A program made the position numbers and the translations under genes. 64,000 nucleotides of DNA, from positions 1-64,000 of the forward strand of contig NW_026970837.1 of assembly GCF_963678635.1 (NCBI RefSeq), in the 5' to 3' direction. Origin of the DNA: Symsagittifera roscoffensis. Its lineage: Eukaryota > Xenacoelomorpha > Acoela > Convolutidae. Under the pieces are notes generated by a model, which did not search any database, was not told where the DNA came from, and was given only the letters and a program-made list of their open reading frames with translations. Positions 10,088 through 18,655 of the stretch are shown here, one piece after another; the stretch's first letter is position 1, and the number at the start of each line of letters is the position of its first letter.

Positions 10088-10540
10088 TTATAAGTAAGCC
10101 ACTACGTCTGCTTCCAAAAGTGCTACATGTACTAGGACATATAGCTCTCTCGGATAAAATTTTCTCCTATTGGGATCATATACCGGTAAGGAGAGATAGG
10201 TCACTCCTCTCTCAAGCAGGAAATCCCTGAGTCGAAATAGTGAAAGCACTAAGCCCTCGGGATTCATGTGTTGTCTATCAGTGTCCTTGGTTACCAAGAA
10301 ACACAAAAGTTTCCCTGGTATCTGCGATGCAACAGGGAGCATTGCTATCATCCCTCCCACACCAGGCCTCTGTTTCAACAAAAACTCGATATTCTTGCAC
10401 TCTCTCTTGAAGTCGGCTTTCAGTGCCGTTTGAAAACTTACATCCGCAGTTATCGCTATAGCGCACGCACCTTCCGTGAGTACAAAATCACTGTCTGCGA
10501 CAATGATGTTGTTTGAGTAGTGATTAGGTGGATCAAAATA
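10088..10540 (-). pseudogene. element A: macrodomain-like segment (OARD1/TARG1 type)
   Basis: A continuous frame runs from just after a TAA at about 10583 to the stop at 10088. Block order and spacing follow the OARD1/TARG1 class of macrodomains, which bind ADP-ribose and remove it from glutamate. Segments in order are: strand plus loop (IAITADVSFQT against the ALAHC-to-MGAG region), helix (DFKRECKNIEFL against FKKKFGGVQEL), a VGG strand, the strand LLCFLVTK against YIYYLITK, helix (GLVLSLFRLRDFLLERG against the ENLQKSLE helix), and strand TYLSLPVYDP against TDLSMPRIGC. The IGCGLD catalytic loop is replaced by YDPNRRKF, so the catalytic Asp is not evident, while the K of the VTK motif is kept. 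The preceding 171-codon frame reads into it through a single in-frame TAA, so it was probably the C-terminal part of Gag-Pol. Element B carries the same segment with different damage. Confidence 0.65.
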
Positions 10541-10582
10541 TGATTCGAAAATCCGTCCAGTTCTCCTGTCTCTCTCGCAGTT

Positions 10583-11179
10583 TTAGAAATTTTTGAGCAT
10601 AAGATTTTTGGTGTGGGTGAGTCCTACCCCACTCCCGGACAACAATATCCGTCGACGTCCCCTTCGATCGCCCATGATCGAGCAGATTGAGATTGGATTC
10701 TGGAACACGTAAGGACCATCTGGAGCGACCCAGCTGGACTCGGTGTTGTCGGGACTGATGTAGATGATGCTAGTCTGATCGACATCCTGAATCGTCAAGA
10801 CTGTCTCCCTGGGGTCTGCAGGTAGATCATGGACCCATTCGAGTACTCGCAAAATTGTCAACACTTGCTCATGCATCTGTTCCACCTCAGGATCGATCTC
10901 CACATCCGGTTCCGAGCGATCATCGATCCAGTCCTGTTTTGTATCCTTAACCAGGTCGATCTCTTGTGTTACCATTATTTCGTCCAGGCCTACTATCGAC
11001 TCCGCCACGTCGCTCAAAACAGTTCTGTCTCTAACAAAATCCTCACCATACGGGTTGTATTTTTTTACTCTTATCCTCTTGCCCTGGCGAGTCTCCATGG
11101 TGAAGGAAAAGTCAGGCTCTTCTCCTTTATCAATTTTGGTCTGCTCTGGGTAGTCCCAGTCTTCCTCGGCATATGGTAG
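10583..11179 (-). pseudogene. element A Pol C-terminal extension before the macrodomain
   Basis: A 171-codon frame (10583-11098) reads METRQGKRIRVKKYNPYGED, then an acidic section, then VLEWVHDLPADP and a Gly-rich RRRILLSGSGVGLTH. It ends at a TAA that separates it from the macrodomain segment in the same frame. Element B has counterparts at 30119-30700 (ILKWMYNLTVDE; GVGLIHPENL). The basic start and acidic middle suggest a linker. No enzyme motif is recognised. Confidence 0.6.
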
Positions 11180-11442
11180 AGTCTTATCATCAACTTACGT
11201 TCGCTCGGTTATTTTCAAATCAAACGGCAGATTACAGTCATCTATCCCCTCATTCCATGTTTTTGTCGCATGTGCCTCTCTCATTCACCTCGCAGACAGG
11301 TTCAACTATCAAGTATCCTCATCATGCATGTCGGCCGGAAAACACCATTCCTCCGATGAGGCATTGTGCGGTTTGATATTCTCGTAATGAGCTGCCCGTC
11401 CGATGTTCAAACAATAGAAACAACCACCCTGGTGCACATCAG

Positions 11443-11746
11443 TTAGTTTAAACTGACCACGCCATTTTTAAGCAACTTTTTGGTTCCCTTTGGTAAAGCC
11501 ACCTCCTGAAACACCCAGATATAGTCCCCGACTGAGTGAGTTTTTGCATCCGTAGTCCTTTGGTCGAACCCTCTCTTCTGTCTGATTGATTTGAGCTTGT
11601 TGCGTGTTCCTCTTGCACAGATCATTAAGTTCCTGCTGCCTGCTGATCACATCACGCACGTAAGTTTGTGGTGTTGTTCTCCTTTCTTCGTACTCGTGAT
11701 AGAAGGACGCTATTGGGAGGGCTTTCTCATGGCCTGTTAACATCAT
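11443..11746 (-). pseudogene. element A integrase C-terminal part
   Basis: Two frames joined by a shift follow the integrase core: MMLTGHEKALPIASFYHEYE with TYVRDVISRQQELNDLCKRN, and then KTHSVGDYIWVFQEVALPKG. The VGDYIWVF stretch is the usual beta-barrel entry seen after the core of Ty3-like integrases (VGD-x-V/I-W/L). The frame then stops in the next segment. Confidence 0.7.
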
Positions 11747-12140
11747 GTGCGGGCTTATTCCCGTAGTCGAGTGTTCGGTGCTTATCCCAGTGCTTATCCC
11801 AATAGACCCTGAACATTGAAACTAGTGTACGATTTTGCCTCTCGACTAGGCCATTCGCTTGTGGATGATAAGTGGTCGAGTGGACCTTCACCACATGCGA
11901 GCTCTTCATTAATTCCTTTGTTAGATCACCGACGACTGCTTTGCCATTGTCTGATTGGAATGTGATTGAGCAGACGTGCCTCGCTATCCATACATTTATC
12001 AAGTGTTCAAACGCTTCCTCCGCTGATGCTGTCATGCAGGGAGCTGCCTCCGCGTATTTCGTGAAAAGATCAATCACTACCAGTACTTGATTATAGCCCG
12101 TGGCCTTTAAGAATATTTTTTGATGATCGTACTGCACCAC
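11727..12140 (-). CDS. element A integrase catalytic core, frame intact
   Basis: The integrase rve core has all three acidic residues: D in VVIDLFTKYAE, D in FQSDNG, and E in LVERQNR. Counting residues between the second D and E gives exactly 35, the DD(35)E arrangement. The segment STTYHPQANG before the E is typical of Ty3-like elements. The enzyme joins cDNA ends to host DNA. The frame opens at 12140 but matches extend further upstream in another frame, so this is part of a longer Pol and not a stand-alone gene. A short duplication (WDKHWDKH) lies near the end. It is the best-preserved enzyme segment in element A. With RT missing, the copy could not move on its own. Confidence 0.82.
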   Translation of the reverse strand: MVQYDHQKIFLKATGYNQVLVVIDLFTKYAEAAPCMTASAEEAFEHLINVWIARHVCSITFQSDNGKAVVGDLTKELMKSSHVVKVHSTTYHPQANGLVERQNRTLVSMFRVYWDKHWDKHRTLDYGNKPAHDVNRP

Positions 12141-12159
12141 CTCATTGATACCTGATGAC

Positions 12160-12678
12160 TCTATCGATGGTAGATCTCAGCTTCCTGGGATCCTTCAATT
12201 GATGATTTGACCAGAATGCAGATCTCCCTTTTCTCACAGGTTTTCTTCAAGTCAGGCCAGTCAAAACCTTTTCTGTATCCGGTTATACACTTTGTTTATG
12301 CCTTGGTGGATATCTGACATGTGATCGTGTGAGCCTGAGAGTAATTCCGTTTGATAGAGCTGTGGTAGCACTATCGAATTGTATTTGTAAAGGATTTTGT
12401 CTTCTTTTTTACGTTTGCAGGCCATAATACCGTCTTTATTCAAAGATAACAAATCCTTTCTCTTCAAGTAAAACTGTTACTAGGATTTTACAGCTGTCTT
12501 CTTCCAAATCACCACTGTCGGGTGTTCCATTTTCTATACATCTATATAGTTTGCTCGTCATTCTTTCGTTTTGCTGAGCCCTTACAAGATCCCAGAGTCG
12601 GTACCTGGCTTTCAGATATGTCTTCATCACGTTTAGCTGTCCGCTAATTATCTCCGAAGCATGGGCATCATCCATCAA
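12160..12678 (-). pseudogene. element A integrase zinc-binding region and upstream linker
   Basis: The frame 12261-12467 ends with VLPQLYQTELLSGSHDHMSD, then IHQGINKVYNRIQKRF, the His-containing half of the HHCC domain with an expanded or altered His spacing. The Cys half lies in another frame after a shift near 12260 and reads CEKREIC, so the CxxC is not preserved. The frame 12436-12678 is the linker between RNase H and integrase, with LKARYRLWDLVRAQQ. Confidence 0.6.
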
Positions 12679-12699
12679 TTTAATACATCATATCTTTTT

Positions 12700-13530
12700 C
12701 TCAAAGGTGTCGCTTCTCAAACTGATGGCTGCAGATTTGTACGGACAACCGTAGCATGCGGAAGTAATCTAGTCGAACGTTCCGACACTGCTATTAACTC
12801 GAGTTTATCTGCGGCATTATATATTACAGTGCACTCCTCATCGGAGGTATATGCGTCCCTGTCTGGGTCTTGTTGCATTTCTTTATCCAACCCGCGCTGT
12901 TTCCATTCTACTATCAAGCAATGAATCGCAATCTCCGAGACGTCAGAATTGGAAGTAGTCTCCGATGCTTCCTCCCGGGACTGAGGCTTCGAGTCATCAA
13001 TCGAGCTGACGGAGTGTGCACCGTCGGCTTCTGATTTGCTTATGGTGTTTCTAGACTCCCTGGACAAAATTCTTTCCCTTCGTTGCTTTGAAATCGACTC
13101 CCGGACAACATTCCATTTCTCGGTTGCTCTGACATTGACTCCCCGGACAAGTTATCCTGTCCGGGCGCAAAAGTGTTTGACTCCCCGGACAATGTTTCAT
13201 CCCCAGACGAACAGTGCGAGCAAGAAAGTGCATGTCTCCGCGGACAGTGTCCCGTCCCAGATGAACAGTCCTAGCATGGGTCCTACTCTTTTTTGAATCG
13301 GTGAACTGAACCTTTCTTGTCACGCTGGATTTTGGCTTAACCCTGACCTCCTCAGTAGTTCGGACATGGGTTGCTTCCCGATGTTCCGTGTACGAGGTCG
13401 TCAACAGGACATCTTTCGGCATCGAGTTCACTAGCTGATTGACTATCGACCGGCAACCCCGTTCAGCACCCCGACTCTGGATGGTCACCGGTCTTCTATC
13501 CGTTTTTTCAGTGATGGTCAACCGCTGCAT
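12700..13530 (-). pseudogene. element A Pol linker, acidic and Ser-rich with LSGES repeats
   Basis: The minus-strand frames are rich in Ser, Glu and Asp (SRESRNTISKSEADGAHSVS; DVSEIAIHC; DAYTSDEEC). In DNA, the word GACTCCCCGGACAA and close variants recur between 13070 and 13260, giving LSGES-like peptides in one frame. No catalytic motif is present; it is an interdomain linker between RNase H and integrase. Confidence 0.55.
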
Positions 13531-13538
13531 GATCTCCC

Positions 13539-13990
13539 TTACTCATGATCATGGCTTTCAACTTCTCTGTCTAGTAGGTCGCGGAGTCTCTCCATGACAT
13601 CCGGTGCTACGTTCACCGTCCTGTTTAGCAGGGCTATGCTGTTGATACCCATCTTGGTAAGCTCTTGCTGTACCAGGTTTAATCGAACTAGCAAATCCAA
13701 CGGGAAAGGATCAAGCATGGCCAACACTTTTATTTCCGCGGCCATCTCCACCAGAAGTTCGGAGTGTCCTGGTATGAGGTGCCCCGACTTGTCAAGCCAT
13801 CTGATGAGTGACAGCTTGTCATAGGTGTCTGTATCCAAAATTTAGAAAACATTCTTAATCTAGGCCTGGTTAGCTTGCCTCTCCTGTAATTTCTTATAAA
13901 ACTCTGTCTTCTTGCTGAGGCTGTCGGTTTTCTGGTGCTTGTCTCGTGTTCGATGCTCTACAATCATGTGATACCGATCTGAGAGAGTCC
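13539..13990 (-). pseudogene. element A RNase H tail and Pol linker
   Basis: From 13990 down, one frame reads MIVEHRTRDKHQKTDSLSKK, the last strand and helix of a Ty3-type RNase H, ending at a TAG near 13860. The next frame (13838-13539) reads DTYDKLSLIRWLDKSGH and continues as a helical linker. Element B has the same order at 32138-32536 (HRTRYKHQNGDGLSKK, then DTYDKLSLTRWLD). The rest of RNase H and the whole RT are missing because of a deletion joined at about 13975. Confidence 0.78.
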
Positions 13991-14073
13991 AGTTCTTTAT
14001 CCGATATTTTGCCCTTTAGGTGTTCTATCTCAGGTAGGACTGGTTTGATTGCCGCTAATTCTATTTCTGTTGA

Positions 14074-14400
14074 TCACTCAGGAAAGTTCGAGCTACTAGA
14101 CAGCCCATCGTTTGTCTCTGATTTCATTGAAAACGACGTTTCAAAAGACTTCAATTCGTTTGTCCTCTTTAAGATGCTTTCTTGGTTGGCATGTAATGTG
14201 AGACGTTGGTCAAATCTGGCACTGATCTGACTTGCGGCATTGTGGGCAAACATGGCCCCGATCTGGCATTCGCTTCTGGTGGGGCCGGATTTGTCCAACC
14301 TGCCCTCGAAAAGACTGCCCTGGGTATCTCCCCATGGTTAAACTCAAAGCTCGTTCTTGATCTCGGTTGGGCCTCCATATGACTGTGGGCTCCAGATCCG
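14074..14400 (-). pseudogene. element A deletion junctions: gag fused to the protease-RT linker
   Basis: A gag-type segment (AGWTNPAPPEANARSGPCLP, VRSVPDLTNVS) passes near 14170-14190 into SMKSETNDGLSSSSNFPE, then KPVLPEIEHLKGKISDKE. That last segment is the short piece just upstream of RT, since element B has KPVLPKVEHLRGKISDEK at 33870. It stops at about 13980, where the RNase H tail begins. Two internal deletions therefore removed capsid, zinc knuckle and protease, and then RT with most of RNase H. Confidence 0.7.
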
Positions 14401-14426
14401 TCAGTTGCCTGGCGCGAGTCCTCCTT

Positions 14427-14900
14427 TTAAAAGAGATGATTCTCTCGGATGCTGCCGCTCAAGATTTCATCAAGTTTTCGCATCATGAGGTCAGCCTTGG
14501 CATCTAGTCTCTTCTCCAAGCTGGTCATCGTATGAGCATAGGCGTTGTCATTATTGTTCAATAATTGCTTGATCTCTCTTGTCATCTCGTTGTATCTTTG
14601 TTCTGACTCCTTGCTTGCTAGAGCCAAGCTCTCCGCAAGGCACTGATTGAAGTTCCGAATCAACTGGGCCTGATCGCTTCTGTTTTTTGATTTCGCGTCT
14701 GCCAGCTCGTCCCTTAACCTTTCATGGTCTTGCTGGGCCCTTCTTCAACTCAATCAATCCTCTTCGTCATATCCTATCGCAGTTCTTCAAGGCCTGTCAT
14801 TACACAGGCAAACATGTCGGTCACATCACTGGCCGTTCCCAACACTGGGGTAAGACCTAGAGACGATGTCGACAATTGAGGTTGCAGCCTGGTGCTCGAT
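14427..14900 (-). pseudogene. element A gag coiled-coil segment
   Basis: The frame 14427-14663 (FNQCLAESLALASKESEQRY, then EMTREIKQLLNNNDN, then LEKRLDAKADLMMRKLDEIL) is strongly helical with heptad-like hydrophobics, as in the N-terminal part of Gag. Upstream to about 14900 the helix continues with frameshifts. Gag packages the RNA into particles; capsid itself is missing here. Confidence 0.62.
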
Positions 14901-15561
14901 TACGCACCACCCTTCTGTGTGCCCATCGACATCATCAGCCTATCAAATGTCGAGGATGCTCCCATTATTATCCCATCTGACATTGGTCTTGATGGCGAAT
15001 TAAATATAGCCTTCTTATTCTTCTGCTGTCTAGGGTTGGAAAAGAAGTCCGTGTCCGAGTGCATCAGTCCCGGATTCTCGTCGTAGCCAGAAGACAATCC
15101 ATCAGTTCGAAGCGACGTCATGCCTTCATCGTACAATGTCTTGGTACTCTTTCTTGCTTTTGAACTGGGTTGCTCTTCCCTGGGACTTATGCTCGACATC
15201 ATCGCATTCTTGCCCTGCTTGACTAAAGAGGATTGTTTCTTTCTCCGAAAGTTGCTTTTGATCTCCGATTTGGACGTCCCTTTGATCAACAGTTCCTCTC
15301 TTCTTTTTGCCTCGAAATGCTCCGAAGACCTCTGAGGTTTCTCAATTCTTTCCCGTTCAAAGACCTCGCCGTGATCTTCCAGGTCCTCAAGATAGTGGCG
15401 GTCGGTCGGATTAGCATCTGTTCCCCTTCCTCGAATGGATCAGTTGGTTTCAAGTTCGCCACCCTGGCCTCAGCGTTTCCCCCTTCATCACCATCTAAGT
15501 TCTTCTCACTTCTTTGTTTCATTCCGCTCGTTGAAAGATCATCAGTGATGCAGTGATTCAC
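14900..15561 (-). pseudogene. element A gag N-terminal region
   Basis: Overlapping minus-strand frames 15286-15561 and 14900-15289 are Lys/Ser/Glu-rich and end with SRPMSDGIIMGASSTFDRLM. The position upstream of the coiled coil, and the length, fit an N-terminal gag region before the helical part. No classical domain is present. Assignment rests on order and on the similar arrangement in element B. Confidence 0.5.
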
Positions 15562-15949
15562 AAGTAGGAGATGCTGCTAATCGATTGAGATTTGGTTAAG
15601 CCTGAAATTTGAGAAAATTTGGTAAAGCCTGCTTGTTCAACTTCTTCAAAATCAGAAATACCAATTTAATGTATCAGAGATGCTATTAGTGACTCGGCTT
15701 CGGCTAAACACAGAGCCTGCCCAGTGTTAATTTCTTGCTAGCTTCACTCAAATACTCAAATTAGTAGTATCACAAAACTTCACAAGATATTAAAACCAAC
15801 ACACAAAACACAAGTGACAATGAAATAAAAATACACCCTATAGGTGACAGCGATCTTTCGTTCAGTATCATTTTACGCCAAAGACGTATCACATCACTGC
15901 TTCGCTTAAAATCAAGCAATTCTTTATAAAAGAGCCTTGACGACTTCAC
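15562..15949. other. region upstream of element A gag
   Basis: This should be the 5' untranslated or LTR end of element A, but no matching copy is present elsewhere in the window to define an LTR. It holds A-rich words such as ACAAAACACAAGTGAC and no gene. Confidence 0.45.
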
Positions 15950-16325
15950 TAACAGATAAATAGAACTTAGTCTTAAAGAAAAAGACTTCCCTCAATTGGA
16001 ACATTCCAAACAAACGAAGCCCAAAACACTGTCTTCCAAGTGAGTGTGTCTTGGCTAATACACACACCGAGGGCTTCTTTTTTATGTCTTGCGATTGCCC
16101 GAGGTGTTCTATTGCGCAGCTCAAGGCAATCTCTTGACCGAAAATATCTAGAGTCTAAGCAAAAGCTCTCCCACACTCGGACAGTTCCAAGTGCACGTGA
16201 GTAGGGAACGCCTTTCTCTTCTAAAGTGATTGTGTCTTGTCTAAAACAATCACCGAGGTCTGCTTTTATGTGTTGCCGGATTGCCCGAGCTTTCCTATTA
16301 AGTAGCTCAAGGCAACCACTCAATC
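15950..16325. repeat. two imperfect 186-bp direct repeats
   Basis: GTGTCTTGGCTAA (16046) and GTGTCTTGTCTAA (16232) head matching segments that also share CACCGAGG, TTTTATGT, GATTGCCCGAG and GCTCAAGGCAA in order, with an offset of 186 bp. As 186 is a multiple of three, the minus-strand frame 15973-16323 stays open through both and encodes two related blocks (CLELLNRKARAIRQH and CLELRNRTPRAIARH). This may be a consequence of the period and not of selection. A 7-bp inverted pair (GAAGCCC at about 16015, GGGCTTC at about 16071) frames part of copy 1. Confidence 0.75.
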
Positions 16326-16489
16326 AGAAGAGTAATCGAAAAAATTTGTTCGGATACTACTGATGAACAAAATTAAGAATCCAAAGTTGATCACGAATCT
16401 CCGAGTCAACTGGGCTCTTACTCCTAATATACTCATCTCGTAGGTAGTCGATCTTCTATTTCAACCTTAAAGGGATATCTAAGTTATTT

Positions 16490-16860
16490 AACTATCCCAG
16501 AGGGTCCCTCCAAATTTTCAATAAGAAGGGTTGTTAAGGGGCTTAAGTCACCTCGGAGTGTTACTTTGAAGGGTTGTTAGGGCAGTTAGTTTACTCCGGA
16601 GGAAGTCATAAACACCTAGGTAGCTTCGGAGTGTCCCCATAAGTTCACTAAGGAGGGTTAATGAGAGGCTTAACACGCTTCGGAGGGTTCCCTCCGAAGC
16701 GGAGGGTTCCCTCAACTTGCTTCGGAGGGTTCCCTCAAGGGTTGCTTCGGAGGGTTCCCTCAACTTTGTGAACGTGTTTTCACGGCAATATAGCCCCCGA
16801 TTGCGGTTTAACATACTCAAAACTAGGTTGGCCGACCCGGTCAACCTACCGAGCATGACA
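16490..16860. repeat. CGGAGGG minisatellite with a perfect palindrome
   Basis: The word TTCGGAGGGTTCCCTC recurs with spacings of about 20-25 bp between 16679 and 16765, with looser GGAG(G/T)GT words back to 16550. A perfect palindrome of two 11-bp arms (GCTTCGGAGGG, CCCTCCGAAGC) with a 2-bp spacer lies at 16677-16700. The minus-strand frame 16548-16856 that crosses it, with repeated LREPS and EGTLRS words, is a by-product of the repeat. Confidence 0.75.
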
Positions 16861-18269
16861 AAAACCTAGTTTTATAATAATTTCTGTCGTTCGGAGCGCT
16901 CCCTAAAATTGGACTCTCCGAACTAACAATTTCTAAAAAAATTTTCTTTCCTGAAATTATCAATCAAAAAACGATTGCGGTTCAAAAAAACGATCAAAAA
17001 CGTTGACTTATTGACCAAAATTACTATAATCGGTTCGCTAGTCTTTGAGAAATCAACAAAAACGCGTATGCTAAGTTGGCCTTTTTTCACTACATATATA
17101 GGTTTTTAGAGACTTTTTACGCATTTCTTGCTGAAAGTGCATAAAAACATAGCCCTGTACAGTCCTGGAACATTGCCAAAAACTGGACCAAAACTGGTTT
17201 GGAATCAAAAATTTGGCCAAAAACTATCGAGTTTGGATCCTCCGATTCCTTCCTTCTTCAATCTTTAAGGGTTTAGCTCTATCCACTGAGCTACTCGGAA
17301 GGTTGCTCAAAAATTGTTCTAGCAACCGAGCAAGTTTTGCTAGCAAGCTCGTAACATAAAAATATTTGTCGCTTTAACTCTAAAACTCAAAAATATATCC
17401 TCAAAATATATCGACGAATTTCGAAAAATTATAAAAACAATATGATCTACTAAGTCTTTTTCCGCGCGGCTTGTTTAGTTAGGGGGCTCGAACTACGTGA
17501 TAGCTCACTAAGCAGAAGCTTTTTGGTGTTCAAAAAAATTTGGATATCCAAAAGTTAGGGGTTGACAATTTGGTCGAAAATTGATTTTTTTCGACAAAAA
17601 TAGGGTGTTTTTTTGGGTCTAAATGGGAGATAAGTAAAATTTAATAAGGATAAGAACCTATTAGTAGTCGTTAATCATAAATAATATACCATCCTTAAAA
17701 CTTTAACATCAAAACACCAAAACACTGATTTAAGACCCTTAACTCGGAAATTCGCAATCGATGCAGGGTACAAATGGACCGCGCCAATTGTGTACCCCAT
17801 AACTTAAAATTTAATGAAATAGTACCCGAATCATACTAAAATTACATTAACAATACCCAACAGTCGATGTGGATGTTGTCTTTGTTACCTCTTGTTGAGT
17901 CTGGAACACGTCTGTCAGCTCGCCACTCTACCCTCGGGCGGGCCACCGGCAAAATTATCATTAACGTGCTTAAATATTCAAACAGCTTTCAAGGGAGGGT
18001 ATCTAACCAACCACCAAAAACTCGATCTTTCGATCAGAACTGATATAAACCAATCTGAAACAACAACAAATATGAATGTCAGATCATATCTTGCCCGGAA
18101 TTAAAATAAAAACTGTTACTTTAGTTTTTTTTTGTTTTTGGTATTTTTTCTGGATTTTTTTACTGTTTTTTGTAACATTTCTGTTTTCATGTAAACTTGT
18201 TTTTGGCTTTTTCTTGGTTATATGCTATTTTTGTTCGGTTTTACGCTTTCTCTTTAATTATTTTTATGT
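16861..18269. other. AT-rich stretch, mostly featureless
   Basis: No gene is supported. It contains the tRNA-like relic at 17236-17300 and T-rich tracts near 18120-18260. A plus-strand frame at 18076-18351 is merely T-rich (Phe/Leu/Ile/Cys-rich translation). Confidence 0.5.
17236..17305 (-). other. tRNA-like or SINE-head relic (A box only)
   Basis: On the minus strand, GAGTAGCTCAGTGGATAGAG (around 17275-17296) is an excellent D-arm and internal A box, with the 4-bp stem GCTC/GAGC. The acceptor and T arms do not pair, and no matching B box follows at the expected distance, so this is not a functional tRNA. A tRNA pseudogene or the head of a tRNA-derived SINE are both possible. Confidence 0.5.
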
Positions 18270-18655
18270 AATTCTGTTGAGTGAGTTAAGGAGAGTTAAT
18301 AGGTTGATCCATCTGAAAGGGATCAAAGGACCACTGTCCAATAAAAGTTAACGGTATACGTAAGGTTCCGACACTGATTTTAACGGTGTTTGCGTGTTTT
18401 AGGTATTTCGAGACCTGAGAATGGGGGTGTTCTTGTTTCTAGAGTGAGGGGTTATTTTGGTGGTAGACTTTAAGCTGTAACACGGTTTGTGGTCTCATGT
18501 CGCAAGTGAACCGAATTGGCTCCGACCGCATGAGGTAGAAAAACACAATGGGTAGTGTCCCTGACTCTTGAGCCAATAGTTTTAGGGCCTATTTTTCTTA
18601 GCCTAATAGGTGACTTAAGTAGGCGACTGTTACACCATCTGTCAAACGACTTTTG
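18270..18655 (+). repeat. left arm of a ~390-bp inverted repeat
   Basis: Read forward, this arm matches the reverse complement of 20472-20870 over nearly its whole length. Shared landmarks in order are AGGTTGAT(C/T)CATCTGAAA, GTTAACGG, GGTATTT(C/A)GAGACCT, TTTCTAGA, GGTAGT/GGTAGA, TGTAACACG, TCATGTCGCAAG against CCATGTCTCAAG, GAGGTAGA, GTCCCTGACTCTTGAGCCAA and ACTGT(T/C)ACAC. Identity is clearly imperfect, so the pair is old. Confidence 0.8.

Larger units (their letters stand above)
3848..15600 (-). mobile_element. element A: decayed Ty3-like retroelement with a second ORF
   Basis: Reading the minus strand from 15.6 kb down to 3.8 kb, the segments are: gag N-terminal part, gag coiled coil, a fragment of the protease-RT linker, the tail of RNase H, a long Pol linker, integrase zinc-binding region, integrase core, integrase C-terminal part, a macrodomain-like segment, a non-coding spacer, and a second ORF with coiled coil, SGNH-hydrolase-like domain and hydrophobic end. 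Capsid, zinc knuckle, protease and the RT catalytic core are absent, so this is an internally deleted copy. All parts carry frameshifts or stops except a few ORFs, the longest being 301 codons. No LTR could be identified. The left edge is abrupt and lies inside the ORF2 C-terminal region, so the 3' end is truncated. The same order of parts in element B shows this is a family and not a chance assembly. Confidence 0.88.

Noticed and set aside
17236..17305. Functional tRNA gene on the minus strand
   Set aside because: Only the D arm is good. The 7-bp acceptor and the T arm do not pair, so it is listed as a relic.
18076..18351. A 91-codon hydrophobic frame that looks like a membrane protein
   Set aside because: Its hydrophobicity comes from a T-rich tract (Phe, Leu, Ile, Cys codons). 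It has no homology or conserved start, and it overlaps the inverted-repeat arm.
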